Shown here: one piece after another, positions 19,279 to 27,624 of the stretch
Position numbering within the stretch: the first letter of the stretch is position 1
Layout of the letters: each line of letters begins with the position of its first letter
Source of the DNA: Oceanobacillus limi
GTDB lineage: Bacteria > Bacillota > Bacilli > Bacillales > Amphibacillaceae
NCBI RefSeq assembly: GCF_900111445.1
Contig: NZ_FOHE01000002.1
Location: 1-64,000 of the forward strand
DNA: 64,000 nt
Direction of reading: 5' to 3'
The notes under the pieces: model-generated
The model's database searches: none
What the model saw: the letters and a program-made list of their open reading frames with translations, nothing else
Told to the model about the DNA's origin: nothing
Program-made: the position numbers and the translations under genes

Positions 19279-19307
19279 TTGATCAAATTAATCTATTATG
19301 GTATATT
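19279..19307 (+). promoter_or_regulatory. Sigma-A promoter for rplS
   Basis: TTGATC and TATATT are separated by 17 bp. The transcript would begin just before the 19315 hairpin, giving a leader of about 90 nucleotides before rplS. Confidence 0.65.
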
Positions 19308-19314
19308 AATTATT

Positions 19315-19395
19315 GTGCTTAAGTGCGATTAAGCACGTATAAACGATGTTCCGCTGTCCCTTATTGAGATAAAGAGCATTGGTTTGGAAGGAGTG
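19315..19395 (+). promoter_or_regulatory. Structured rplS leader, probably an L19-leader regulatory RNA
   Basis: The leader opens with a perfect 8-bp stem, GTGCTTAA (19315-19322) with TTAAGCAC (19329-19336). It continues with ATGTTCCGCTGTCCC and a GATAAAGAGCAT segment that can fold back on it. L19 autoregulatory leaders are known upstream of rplS in Bacillaceae. Assignment here rests on position and fold, not on a covariance match. Confidence 0.5.
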
Positions 19396-19402
19396 AAGCA
19401 GG

Positions 19403-19747
19403 ATGCAAAAATTAATCGAAGACATCACAAAAGATCAACTTCGTACGGATCATCCTGATTTCCGCCCAGGTGACACTGTAAAAGTTCACGTTAAAGTTGT
19501 TGAAGGAACTCGTGAACGTATTCAGGTTTTCGAAGGTGTTGTTATCAAACGCCAAAACGGTGGAATCAGCGAGACATTTACAGTAAGAAAGATTTCTTAC
19601 GGTGTAGGTGTTGAACGTACTTTCCCAGTACATTCACCTCGTATTGATAAAATCGAAGTTTCACGTCGTGGTATTGTTCGTCGTGCGAAACTATACTATC
19701 TTCGTAACCTACGTGGAAAAGCAGCACGTATTAAAGAGCGTCGATAA
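19403..19747 (+). CDS. rplS: 50S ribosomal protein L19
   Basis: This 114-residue basic protein has the L19 core [21 protein letters not shown] and the conserved end [22 protein letters not shown] split over the last 22 residues. L19 sits at the 30S-50S interface. GGAAGGAGTG precedes the ATG. It has its own promoter, a structured leader and a terminator, so it can be transcribed alone. Confidence 0.98.
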   Translation: MQKLIEDITKDQLRTDHPDFRPGDTVKVHVKVVEGTRERIQVFEGVVIKRQNGGISETFTVRKISYGVGVERTFPVHSPRIDKIEVSRRGIVRRAKLYYLRNLRGKAARIKERR

Positions 19748-19760
19748 TAATTATGGTTCG

Positions 19761-19796
19761 AAAAGGAGCTTTGCACTATGCGCAGGCTCCTTTTTA
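19761..19796 (+). terminator. Intrinsic terminator after rplS
   Basis: AAAAGGAGC (19761-19769) pairs with GCTCCTTTT (19786-19794), and an inner TGC/GCA pair extends the stem. The T-tract is part of the stem and continues past it. Confidence 0.75.
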
Positions 19797-19883
19797 CGTA
19801 TAATAACTAGTAATATTGAATAGTTCCTATCAGCACGTTAAAAATAACTATAGTATACATATTTGTATGTCGGGGGTTAAGAC

Positions 19884-20444
19884 ATGGCAAAACGGAAAAG
19901 TGAGTGGTTTGACTGGGTAAAAGCATTGTTAATTGCTTTCGCATTAGCATTTATTGTACGAACGTTTTTATTCACTCCAATTATCGTTGATGGTCCTTCA
20001 ATGCTACCAACATTACATGATCGAGATCAGATGATTGTGAATAAATTTAAATATCGTATTAATGAAGCTGAACGATTTGACATTGTTGTGTTTCACGCTT
20101 CTGATAAAAAGGATTTTATTAAGCGGGTAATTGGTCTGCCAGGTGAACATGTTGCTTATCAAGATAACGTATTATACATAGATGGTGAGCCAGTAGAAGA
20201 ACCTTTTTACGAGGATATACAGGACGATGTGTTACCAAATCCAGGACCGACAAATGATTTTACACTTGAAGAACTTCCAGGAGAGCATCGTGTTATTCCA
20301 GATGACCATGTTCTTGTTCTGGGGGATAATCGTAATAATTCTACCGACAGTAGAAGATTAGGTGTAATTTCGATGGACCAGATTGTTGGGACAACAAGTC
20401 TAATTTATTGGCCATTCGATCGCATGCAAACGATAGGAAAGTAG
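19884..20444 (+). CDS. lepB: Type I signal peptidase
   Basis: This membrane protease removes signal peptides from secreted proteins. A single N-terminal membrane anchor (about residues 10-30) is followed by the catalytic serine S39 in DGPSMLPTL and the general-base lysine K80 in DFIKRVIGLPG. The VLGDNRNNSTDSRRLG box is also present. The 186-residue size and single anchor fit the SipS/SipT group of Bacillus. CGGGGG precedes the ATG. It is 9 bp from rbgA. This position is not the one in B. subtilis, but I recall it from other Bacillaceae. Confidence 0.95.
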   Translation: MAKRKSEWFDWVKALLIAFALAFIVRTFLFTPIIVDGPSMLPTLHDRDQMIVNKFKYRINEAERFDIVVFHASDKKDFIKRVIGLPGEHVAYQDNVLYIDGEPVEEPFYEDIQDDVLPNPGPTNDFTLEELPGEHRVIPDDHVLVLGDNRNNSTDSRRLGVISMDQIVGTTSLIYWPFDRMQTIGK

Positions 20445-20453
20445 GTGTTTCAC

Positions 20454-21305
20454 ATGACAATACAATGGTTTCCAGGCCATATGGCTAAGGCAAGAAGAGA
20501 AGTCGAGGAAAAACTAAAGCTTGTGGATTTTGTAATGGAGCTAGTGGATGCACGTGCACCATTATCTTCTCAAAATCCAATGCTTCAACAGGTTTTACAA
20601 AATAAGCCGAAAATGATTGTTTTAATGAAGCGGGACTTAGCGGATCATAAAGAAACAGAGAAGTGGATCTCCTATTTTAAAGACAGAGATATAACTGCGA
20701 TTTCAATTAATGTTAATGATAAAGCGGACATCAAACGAGTTATCCAATTGGCAAAAGAACTTGGTCAAGAAAAAATGGAAAAACTGAAGAAAAAAGGTAT
20801 ACAGCCTAGGCCAGCAAGAGCAATGATAGTTGGGATACCAAATGTCGGAAAGTCAACTTTAATTAATCGACTTGCTAATAAAAAAATTGCAAAGACTGGT
20901 GACCGCCCGGGTGTAACGAGACATCAACTGTGGATTAAAGTAAAAAAAGATTTTGAACTACTAGATACACCTGGAATATTATGGCCAAAGTTTGAAGAAG
21001 AAGTAGTCGGATATCGACTTGCTGCTATTGGTACAATCAAGGATCAATTGCTTTCTTTACAGGATATTGTCGCCTTTGTTATAAAATACATGCAACAATA
21101 TTATCCGAAGCAACTGATCGATCGTTATCAAATTCATCCCGATACAGAAGATATGTGGGATATTTTTGTTACAATAGGGAAGCAACATGGGGCATTAGAA
21201 AGTGGAGGAAATGTAAATTTTGATAAAGTATCCGATATTGTTTTACGTGATCTACGAACAGGACGATTAGGTAATATCACGTTGGAAACTCCAGATGAGA
21301 ACTAA
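20454..21305 (+). CDS. rbgA: Ribosome biogenesis GTPase RbgA (YlqF)
   Basis: RbgA is a circularly permuted GTPase that acts late in 50S assembly. The N-terminus [14 protein letters not shown] is diagnostic. The G motifs occur in permuted order: a G4-like MKRD at residues 58-61, then G1 [14 protein letters not shown] near residue 127 and G3 DTPG near residue 170. In most family members G4 reads NKxD; here the first residue is methionine. The C-terminal domain of about 80 residues is normal. The ATG is preceded by GTAGGTG. A hairpin follows the stop. Confidence 0.96.
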   Translation: MTIQWFPGHMAKARREVEEKLKLVDFVMELVDARAPLSSQNPMLQQVLQNKPKMIVLMKRDLADHKETEKWISYFKDRDITAISINVNDKADIKRVIQLAKELGQEKMEKLKKKGIQPRPARAMIVGIPNVGKSTLINRLANKKIAKTGDRPGVTRHQLWIKVKKDFELLDTPGILWPKFEEEVVGYRLAAIGTIKDQLLSLQDIVAFVIKYMQQYYPKQLIDRYQIHPDTEDMWDIFVTIGKQHGALESGGNVNFDKVSDIVLRDLRTGRLGNITLETPDEN

Positions 21306-21311
21306 TTTGTT

Positions 21312-21348
21312 GGCATACAACCTTAGGGGCTGTATGCCTTACTTTATT
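21312..21348 (+). terminator. Hairpin after rbgA, possible weak terminator
   Basis: GGCATACA (21312-21319) pairs perfectly with TGTATGCC (21331-21338), followed by TTACTTTATTCT. The T-tract is interrupted, so rnhB downstream may still be reached by read-through. Confidence 0.55.
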
Positions 21349-21399
21349 CTAACATTTTTAGAAGTTTGAACCGATATAGATATAGGAAGTAGGTGTCAT

Positions 21400-22170
21400 A
21401 TGAAAAAGCAGTCTATTGCATCTATAAAAGAATTATTTGATGATAATTCGGTAGATGAACAATTACTACGTGTACTTAAACAAGATGAGAGAAAAGGTGT
21501 TCAACAATTAATTCACCGATATGAAAAACAAAAAATAAAGCAGCAAGAACTAGAAAAGGTATATGAAGAAATGTGTTCATATGAAAAAATACAGTTTGCC
21601 AATGGGAACAAATTAGTTGCGGGTGTGGATGAGGCAGGGCGAGGTCCGCTAGCTGGACCAGTAGTTGCTGCAGCTGTCATTCTACCAGTTGATTTCAAAC
21701 TATTAGGCCTAAATGACTCGAAGCTACTAACAGAAGGACAACGACAACAATTCTTCGACTTTATTAAAGAAAAATCTATTAGCTACGGCATTTCTATTGT
21801 TAGTAATGATACAATCGATGAAATTAATATATTGGAAGCCACGAAGCTTGCAATGCGAAATGCTATTTCCCAACTAGATCCATGTCCAGACCATACATTA
21901 GTAGATGCCGTTCCCTTGGAAGGATTAGCCTGCACTTCAGAATCTATTATTAAGGGAGACGCAAAAAGCATTTCCATTGCTGCAGCTAGTATTCTAGCAA
22001 AGGTTACGAGAGATAGAATAATGAAAGAGATACATACAAATTATCCAATATACAATTTTAGTTCTAACATGGGGTATGGAACAAAGGACCATGTAAATAA
22101 CTTGTATCAATATGGGGCATCCCCTTATCACAGAAAAACGTTTGCTCCTGTTAAAAATATAATAAAGTAG
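21400..22170 (+). CDS. rnhB: Ribonuclease HII
   Basis: RNase HII removes ribonucleotides and RNA primers from DNA hybrids. The active-site block VAGVDEAGRGPLAGPVVAAAVIL contributes the first aspartate and glutamate (quoted here over its first conserved part), LNDSKLL follows, and the DAVPL and ASILAKVTRDR segments add the remaining acidic residues. An extra N-terminal extension of about 65 charged residues precedes the core, as in the Bacillus enzyme. GGAAGTAGGTG lies before the ATG. Confidence 0.96.
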   Translation: MKKQSIASIKELFDDNSVDEQLLRVLKQDERKGVQQLIHRYEKQKIKQQELEKVYEEMCSYEKIQFANGNKLVAGVDEAGRGPLAGPVVAAAVILPVDFKLLGLNDSKLLTEGQRQQFFDFIKEKSISYGISIVSNDTIDEINILEATKLAMRNAISQLDPCPDHTLVDAVPLEGLACTSESIIKGDAKSISIAAASILAKVTRDRIMKEIHTNYPIYNFSSNMGYGTKDHVNNLYQYGASPYHRKTFAPVKNIIK

Positions 22171-22219
22171 AAAAAATAAGTCAGGAAAATGCTTGAAAAC
22201 GGAAGGATGGTGTCTCTAG

Positions 22220-24001
22220 TTGAACATTCAACAATTGCTTGGAAATAAAATAGCAAAAACAACAACAGATTCAACAAATAATTTACGTACTGGTCAAATT
22301 GTACAAGGGAAGATAAATAAATTATTCCCTAATAATAAAGCCCAAATTCAACTAGGGAGCCAACAATTTATTGCTCGATTAGAGGCTTCTTTAACAATAG
22401 GTGCAAACTATCATTTTCAGGTAAATGCTTCGGATTCATTGATTCACTTAAAAGTGATAGGAGACCAGTTAAAGAATAAGGAACGAACAGACACACTCAC
22501 TCTACTGCAACAATTAGGATTAAAAGGAACTAAAACAAACATTGCCTTATTGCAAGCATTACTAAAAGAGAAAATACCTTTTGAAAGAGGACAGCTTATC
22601 AAGGCAAATCAATTACTAGAAGGTTTAAAAGGTGATGGCGCAGCGAAAGAAGTCTTAAAAGAAATGATTCGCAGTAGACTTCCAATGACAGAATCTGTAT
22701 TTCTTGCCCTACACGTTAGGCGCAACTCCAGCTTTTCACAACAAATAAATTCATTAGTTCAACACTTAACGTATGACAATAATTCCAATTCAAATTTACA
22801 GCAAAATCTATTACAAAGGTTATCCCAACTGACTGAGCAACCGATGGATTTAAAAACGGGATTAGTAAAACAAATTGTTTCAGAGGTTACGACAAATAAT
22901 CAAATGTTGTTTCATACGTTGAAGCTTGCTGGCATTATAGATTCTTCCCTAGATTACTCTAATTGGCGTGATAATTGGGAAGTGTATCGAACAAAACAAC
23001 CCGAATCAACCATTACAGGTTCGACAAAAATAGCTCCTGATCAATTGCCTTATACATTGCAAGAAAAAACGATAATAAAAGGTATAGAAAACATATTAAA
23101 TAACCAACAGTTGTTGAGAAGTTCTGCTAATGAAGTGCTAAAAAAATGGGAAGGTCCTATTAATCAGAGTATTACACAAAACAATCCACTTTCAACAACT
23201 GACTTGGAAAATTTACGAAATGAGGTCTCACAGAAAGTCGCTCCATATCTAGGAAGAGATCAGGGGATGTTATTAAAATCAACTAGTGATTCATTACCAC
23301 AGTTGTTAACTGGTTTGCAAATATTGAAAAATGAAAATACGTATAGGAATCTTGAACAGTTATTTAATAAAACATTACATTCAAAAGATCAAATTCTTAC
23401 CCAACTTAAACAAGTGATTGGTTCAATTGGCCTTTCTTATGAACATAATGTTTCTGGTGAAGTAACCGAAAAACAATTGAATACAATCAAATCGTTGCTT
23501 ATCCAAATGGTCCAACAGTCCGAGGGCAATACCCAGGAATCATCGAAACAGCTGTTACATTTTATTAATGGATTGCAATTACAATCTGTTAATGAAACGG
23601 CAAGCACTATTCAAGCGAATATGATGATCCCCGCAGAAAAATTAGGATTAGTAAACGATATGGAGCTTGAATTTGAAGGGAAAAAGACAGAAAAAGGTGA
23701 TATTGATTCGGATTATTGTCGAATTCTGTTTTATTTAGAATTAGCAAACCTAAAAGATACCGTGATCGATATGAATATTCAAAAACGGACAGTAGCTATA
23801 ACGATCATGAACGATAAGTTGGGATTGGATAACGGTAATACACCTTTAAAATCAGTGTTACAAAAGGGGTTAGAAGAGTTAAATTATCAGCTTTCAACAA
23901 TATCTTTCAAACCCATTCAAAAAAAGGAATTAGAAAACAAAAAAACGCCAAGTTATGCTCAAACGAACACCTCTTATCAAGGAGTTGATTATCGAATATG
24001 A
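22220..24001 (+). CDS. ylqG: YlqG protein with a FliK-like C-terminal domain
   Basis: This 593-residue protein has no signal peptide and is rich in Gln, Asn, Leu and Lys, with low-complexity helical stretches, as is common in hook-length proteins. The last 110 residues (PAEKLGLVNDMELEFE... LANLKDTVIDMNIQKRT...LKSVLQKGLEELNYQLSTI) have the pattern of the FliK C-terminal Flg_hook domain: an LG-V strand, a second strand with charged ends, then an LL-x-L helix. I call the FliK likeness from this pattern, not from a search. The start is a TTG after GGAAGGATGG. It overlaps ylqH by four bases (ATGA). Confidence 0.75.
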   Translation: MNIQQLLGNKIAKTTTDSTNNLRTGQIVQGKINKLFPNNKAQIQLGSQQFIARLEASLTIGANYHFQVNASDSLIHLKVIGDQLKNKERTDTLTLLQQLGLKGTKTNIALLQALLKEKIPFERGQLIKANQLLEGLKGDGAAKEVLKEMIRSRLPMTESVFLALHVRRNSSFSQQINSLVQHLTYDNNSNSNLQQNLLQRLSQLTEQPMDLKTGLVKQIVSEVTTNNQMLFHTLKLAGIIDSSLDYSNWRDNWEVYRTKQPESTITGSTKIAPDQLPYTLQEKTIIKGIENILNNQQLLRSSANEVLKKWEGPINQSITQNNPLSTTDLENLRNEVSQKVAPYLGRDQGMLLKSTSDSLPQLLTGLQILKNENTYRNLEQLFNKTLHSKDQILTQLKQVIGSIGLSYEHNVSGEVTEKQLNTIKSLLIQMVQQSEGNTQESSKQLLHFINGLQLQSVNETASTIQANMMIPAEKLGLVNDMELEFEGKKTEKGDIDSDYCRILFYLELANLKDTVIDMNIQKRTVAITIMNDKLGLDNGNTPLKSVLQKGLEELNYQLSTISFKPIQKKELENKKTPSYAQTNTSYQGVDYRI

Positions 24002-24270
24002 TAGAAAAAAGACAAAAAGCTGCAGCCATACAATATGATCAAAACCGGGACCAAGCACCAAAAATTACAGCAAACGGGAAGGGAATCATCGCAGATAATA
24101 TTATCGAAAAAGCAAAAGAAAGTAACGTCCCGATTTTAGAGGATAGCTCTTTAGTAGAGCTATTAGCAGAATTAAATATCAATGAAAAAATACCAGAAGA
24201 CCTTTACCAAGCAGTTGCAGAGGTTTTTGCTTTTATTTATCGTACTGATCAATTGCATAAAAACGAATAA
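23998..24270 (+). CDS. ylqH: YlqH, a stand-alone FlhB-like C-terminal domain
   Basis: The 90-residue protein aligns with the cytoplasmic end of FlhB from the residues after the NPTH cleavage site. AIQYDQNRDQAP matches FlhB AIKYDEEKSSAP, and IPEDLYQAVAEVFAFIYR matches IPEEFYQAVAEVLAYVYR of the FlhB encoded at 50995-52077. It lacks membrane segments and the NPTH motif. It therefore resembles the product that FlhB self-cleavage makes. The overlap with ylqG (ATGA) means that both are made together. In the family it is annotated as an FlhB homologue; I recall that it can partly replace FlhB function. Confidence 0.88.
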   Translation: MIEKRQKAAAIQYDQNRDQAPKITANGKGIIADNIIEKAKESNVPILEDSSLVELLAELNINEKIPEDLYQAVAEVFAFIYRTDQLHKNE

Positions 24271-24305
24271 ACGAACAATTTTATGACAATATTGTTCTAC
24301 AATTC

Positions 24306-24334
24306 TTGTGATATTTTGTATTTTTTAATACAAT
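24306..24334 (+). promoter_or_regulatory. Sigma-A promoter for sucCD
   Basis: TTGTGA and TACAAT are separated by 17 bp, about 35 bp before sucC. Just upstream, GAACAAT (24273) and ATTGTTC (24291) form an inverted repeat that could be an operator or a weak terminator for ylqH. Confidence 0.65.
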
Positions 24335-24368
24335 GGTAATGCAGTGAATTTTGTAAGGAGGACAAAGC

Positions 24369-25529
24369 ATGAACATTCATGAATATCAAGGCAAAGAAGT
24401 TTTGCGTAACTATGGTGTAAAGGTTCCGAATGGCTATGTAGCATATAGTGTGGATGAAGCTGTAGAGGCCGCAAAAAAATTAGGTTCAGCTGTTTCTGTA
24501 GTAAAAGCTCAGATCCATGCAGGTGGTCGTGGTAAAGCTGGTGGTGTAAAGGTAGCCAAAAATCTAGATGAAGTTCGTACATATGCAGATGAGATTCTAG
24601 GTAAAACGTTGGTAACGCACCAAACAGGTCCAGAAGGTAAAGAAGTTAAACGCTTACTTATTGAAGAAGGTTGCGACATTCAAAAAGAATATTATGTTGG
24701 ATTAGTTCTTGATCGTGCAACTTCTCGTGTTGTGATGATGGCATCCGAAGAAGGTGGTACGGAGATTGAAGAAGTTGCAGAGGAAACACCGGAAAAAATA
24801 TTTAAGGAAGTAATTGATCCAGTAGTTGGTTTATCTGGTTATCAAGCTCGTAGACTAGCATTTAATATTAACATTCCAGATGAATTAATAGGAAAAGCAG
24901 TAAAATTCATGACTGGTTTATATCAAGCATTTGTAGATAAAGATTGTTCTATTGCTGAGATTAATCCACTGGTAACAACAGGAGATGGAGAAGTACTTGC
25001 ATTAGACGCCAAGTTAAACTTTGATGATAACGCTTTATATCGTCAAAAAGATATCACGGAGTTCCGAGACTTAGACGAAGAAGATGAAAAAGAAATCGAA
25101 GCATCTAAATATGACCTAAGTTACATCTCTTTAGATGGAAACATCGGTTGTATGGTTAACGGTGCAGGGCTTGCAATGTCAACGATGGATATTATTAAGC
25201 ATTATGGTGGCGATCCAGCTAACTTCCTTGATGTTGGGGGCGGTGCAACAGCTGAAAAAGTTACCGAAGCTTTTAAGATCATTTTGTCCGATGCCAATGT
25301 AAAAGGTATTTTCGTTAACATTTTTGGTGGAATCATGAAGTGTGATGTGATCGCTGAGGGTGTTGTAGAAGCTACAAAACAAGTAGGTCTAGAAATTCCG
25401 CTCGTAGTACGTTTAGAAGGAACAAATGTGGAATTAGGTAAAAAGATTCTTGAGGAATCTGGCTTAAATATTACTTCAGCAGGCTCAATGGCTGATGGAG
25501 CAGAAAAAATCGTTTCACTTGTGAAGTAA
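24369..25529 (+). CDS. sucC: Succinyl-CoA synthetase, beta subunit
   Basis: SucC is the nucleotide- and succinate-binding subunit of the TCA-cycle enzyme that makes succinate with ATP or GTP formation. It begins with the conserved [16 protein letters not shown] and has an ATP-grasp fold with [16 protein letters not shown] near residue 46. The CoA-ligase half carries [14 protein letters not shown] and GGGATAEKV, and [17 protein letters not shown] lies near residue 315. Length, 386 residues, is standard. TAAGGAGG precedes the ATG. sucD follows after 43 bp. Confidence 0.98.
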   Translation: MNIHEYQGKEVLRNYGVKVPNGYVAYSVDEAVEAAKKLGSAVSVVKAQIHAGGRGKAGGVKVAKNLDEVRTYADEILGKTLVTHQTGPEGKEVKRLLIEEGCDIQKEYYVGLVLDRATSRVVMMASEEGGTEIEEVAEETPEKIFKEVIDPVVGLSGYQARRLAFNINIPDELIGKAVKFMTGLYQAFVDKDCSIAEINPLVTTGDGEVLALDAKLNFDDNALYRQKDITEFRDLDEEDEKEIEASKYDLSYISLDGNIGCMVNGAGLAMSTMDIIKHYGGDPANFLDVGGGATAEKVTEAFKIILSDANVKGIFVNIFGGIMKCDVIAEGVVEATKQVGLEIPLVVRLEGTNVELGKKILEESGLNITSAGSMADGAEKIVSLVK

Positions 25530-25572
25530 GATTAAATACGTAAATAGATTGCTTAGGAAAGGACGGACGAAA

Positions 25573-26475
25573 ATGAGTGTTTTTATAAATAAAGATACAA
25601 AAGTAATTGTTCAAGGAATTACTGGTGGTACAGCGAAATTCCATACGAAACAAATGCTTGAATATGGTACAAATATCGTTGGTGGTGTAACACCGAAAAA
25701 AGGCGGTACAGAAGTAGAAGGTGTTCCTGTATTCAATACCGTTCAAGATGCCGTAGATAAAACAGGAGCAAATGCATCTGTAATCTATGTACCTGCCCCA
25801 TTTGCTGCTGATGCAATATTAGAAGCCGTTGATGCAGAACTAGACCTAGTTATTTGTATTACGGAACATATTCCAGTTATGGATATGGTGAAAGTAAAAC
25901 GTTATATGGAAGGGAAAAAGACTCGCTTAGTAGGTCCTAACTGCCCAGGTGTTATTACTCCAGAAGAGTGTAAGATTGGAATCATGCCAGGCTATATTCA
26001 TAAAAAAGGACATATTGGCGTTGTATCCCGCTCTGGAACATTAACTTATGAAGCAGTACATCAATTGTCAGAAGCTGGATTTGGTCAATCTACTGCTGTA
26101 GGTATTGGCGGAGATCCAGTAAATGGTACAGATTTCATTGACGTCTTAAAAGCGTTTAATGAAGACGAGGAAACCGAAGCTGTAATTATGATTGGTGAGA
26201 TCGGCGGAACAGCGGAGGAAGAAGCTGCAGAATGGGTGAAAGCAAATATGAATAAACCTGTTGTTGGCTTTATTGGCGGGGCAACTGCACCTCCAGGAAA
26301 ACGTATGGGCCATGCTGGAGCTATCATTTCAGGAGGAAAAGGTACTGCTGATGAGAAAATCCGCGTAATGAACGAATGTGGTATTCAAGTTGCAGAAACT
26401 CCATCTGTAATGGGAGAGACGATGATTAAAGTTCTAGAAGAAAATGGTTTAGTTGAAAAATGTAAGACTCATTAA
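25573..26475 (+). CDS. sucD: Succinyl-CoA synthetase, alpha subunit
   Basis: SucD binds CoA and carries the phosphohistidine intermediate. The N-terminal CoA-binding Rossmann fold contains [13 protein letters not shown], and the active-site histidine is H247 in [17 protein letters not shown]. The 300-residue length is normal. The ATG giving [10 protein letters not shown] is preceded by AGGAAAGGACGG; an in-frame ATG 24 bases upstream would add residues not typical of the family. A hairpin follows the stop. Confidence 0.98.
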   Translation: MSVFINKDTKVIVQGITGGTAKFHTKQMLEYGTNIVGGVTPKKGGTEVEGVPVFNTVQDAVDKTGANASVIYVPAPFAADAILEAVDAELDLVICITEHIPVMDMVKVKRYMEGKKTRLVGPNCPGVITPEECKIGIMPGYIHKKGHIGVVSRSGTLTYEAVHQLSEAGFGQSTAVGIGGDPVNGTDFIDVLKAFNEDEETEAVIMIGEIGGTAEEEAAEWVKANMNKPVVGFIGGATAPPGKRMGHAGAIISGGKGTADEKIRVMNECGIQVAETPSVMGETMIKVLEENGLVEKCKTH

Positions 26476-26484
26476 TTAATGTAA

Positions 26485-26516
26485 AGGAACCTAGAAGCTA
26501 CAGCTTTTAGGTTCCT
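26485..26516 (+). terminator. Strong hairpin after sucD without a T-tract
   Basis: AGGAACCTA (26485-26493) pairs with TAGGTTCCT (26508-26516), and AAGCT/AGCTT inside extends the stem. AAATTATA follows instead of Ts, so it may protect the sucCD mRNA 3' end rather than stop transcription. Confidence 0.5.
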
Positions 26517-26543
26517 AAATTATAGAGAGGAAGTGATTTTGTT

Positions 26544-27446
26544 TTGAATTCATGTTCGCAAAGATTAATGCATCTTCACCGATGCCGAGGAATTACTCGA
26601 AAGACAATTCGCCATATTCTCCACGATGACCCTGCATTATCACATATCTACCATTTAACAGCCTCTGACATTAAGAAAAGGTATAATATTCCACTAGAAA
26701 AATCCACTACGATCGTACAAGATCTTCACCATGATCGTTTATATAATCAAGTTGTTCGCGATTTTTCCCATTATAAAGTAATTACAATAGTTGACGAAAA
26801 CTATCCTCCTATGTTAAAAACAATAAAAGATGCACCGCTAGTTTTATATACGATTGGCAATACTTCATTATTAAACAGTCAGCCGGCACTGAGCGTGATT
26901 GGAACAAGAAAACCGTCTAAAGAAGCAAAAGGAAAATTGAACCATATTGTTCGCCCACTTTTAGATGACAAATGGGTCATTATTAGCGGCATGGCAAGAG
27001 GGATTGATAGTTTTTCCCATCAATTGTCCTTGCATTGTAAGGGGAAAACTATTGCTGTATTAGGTAGCGGATTTGATAACATTTACCCTCAAGAAAATGT
27101 CGGACTATTTCAACGAATATGTGAAGAGGGTCTAGTGATATCGGAGTATCCTCCAAACTGCCCGCCCAAACCTTACTATTTCCCAGAAAGAAATCGGATC
27201 ATAAGTGGACTTAGTTTTGGTACCTTAGTTATTGAGGCAATGGAACGTAGTGGCACGTTAATAACCGTTGATCAAGCACTTGATCAAGGGAAAGAAGTGT
27301 ATGCGGTTCCAGGTTCGCCACTTATCCAGCAAACAATTGGTTGCCATAAAATGATTCAGGATGGTGCAAAGTTAGTTCATCATGCAAACGATATCCTAGA
27401 GGATTGGGAGAATAGCCCTGAGAAAAGAATGACTACAATTACATAG
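26544..27446 (+). CDS. dprA: DNA-processing protein DprA (Smf)
   Basis: DprA loads RecA on incoming single-stranded DNA during natural transformation. The Rossmann-like core begins near residue 110 with SVIGTRKPSKEAKG and includes ISGMARGIDSFSH, VLGSGFDNIYP and GTLVIEAMERSGTLIT. The protein has 300 residues and lacks the C-terminal winged-helix extension of some relatives, as in other Bacillaceae. The start is a TTG after GAGAGGAAGTG. It is followed by a 178-bp gap with a promoter for topA. Confidence 0.95.
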   Translation: MNSCSQRLMHLHRCRGITRKTIRHILHDDPALSHIYHLTASDIKKRYNIPLEKSTTIVQDLHHDRLYNQVVRDFSHYKVITIVDENYPPMLKTIKDAPLVLYTIGNTSLLNSQPALSVIGTRKPSKEAKGKLNHIVRPLLDDKWVIISGMARGIDSFSHQLSLHCKGKTIAVLGSGFDNIYPQENVGLFQRICEEGLVISEYPPNCPPKPYYFPERNRIISGLSFGTLVIEAMERSGTLITVDQALDQGKEVYAVPGSPLIQQTIGCHKMIQDGAKLVHHANDILEDWENSPEKRMTTIT

Positions 27447-27485
27447 TCTCTCTAATGAAAAAGTACCGTTCCTATTACAGGATGT

Positions 27486-27514
27486 TTGACAAATGTACAG
27501 GATATATTTAATAT
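27486..27514 (+). promoter_or_regulatory. Sigma-A promoter for topA
   Basis: A perfect TTGACA is followed after 17 bp by TAATAT. It is among the best promoters in the window, with a leader of about 100 nucleotides before topA. Confidence 0.75.
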
Positions 27515-27532
27515 AAGTGAAGATTTCTATAA

Positions 27533-27547
27533 TGAAAATGATTATCG
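27533..27547 (+). promoter_or_regulatory. Fur/PerR-like box downstream of the topA promoter
   Basis: TGAAAATGATTATCG differs at two of the fourteen specified positions from the 7-1-7 Fur box TGATAATNATTATCA. It lies about 12-26 bases past the expected start site, where a repressor could block transcription. The region is AT-rich, so chance is a real alternative. Confidence 0.3.
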
Positions 27548-27624
27548 TATCATATTGTAAATATTAAACTCATGCATCAATATAAATAAGAATAAATAAG
27601 CGACCTCAGGTTGGAGGAGAATAT

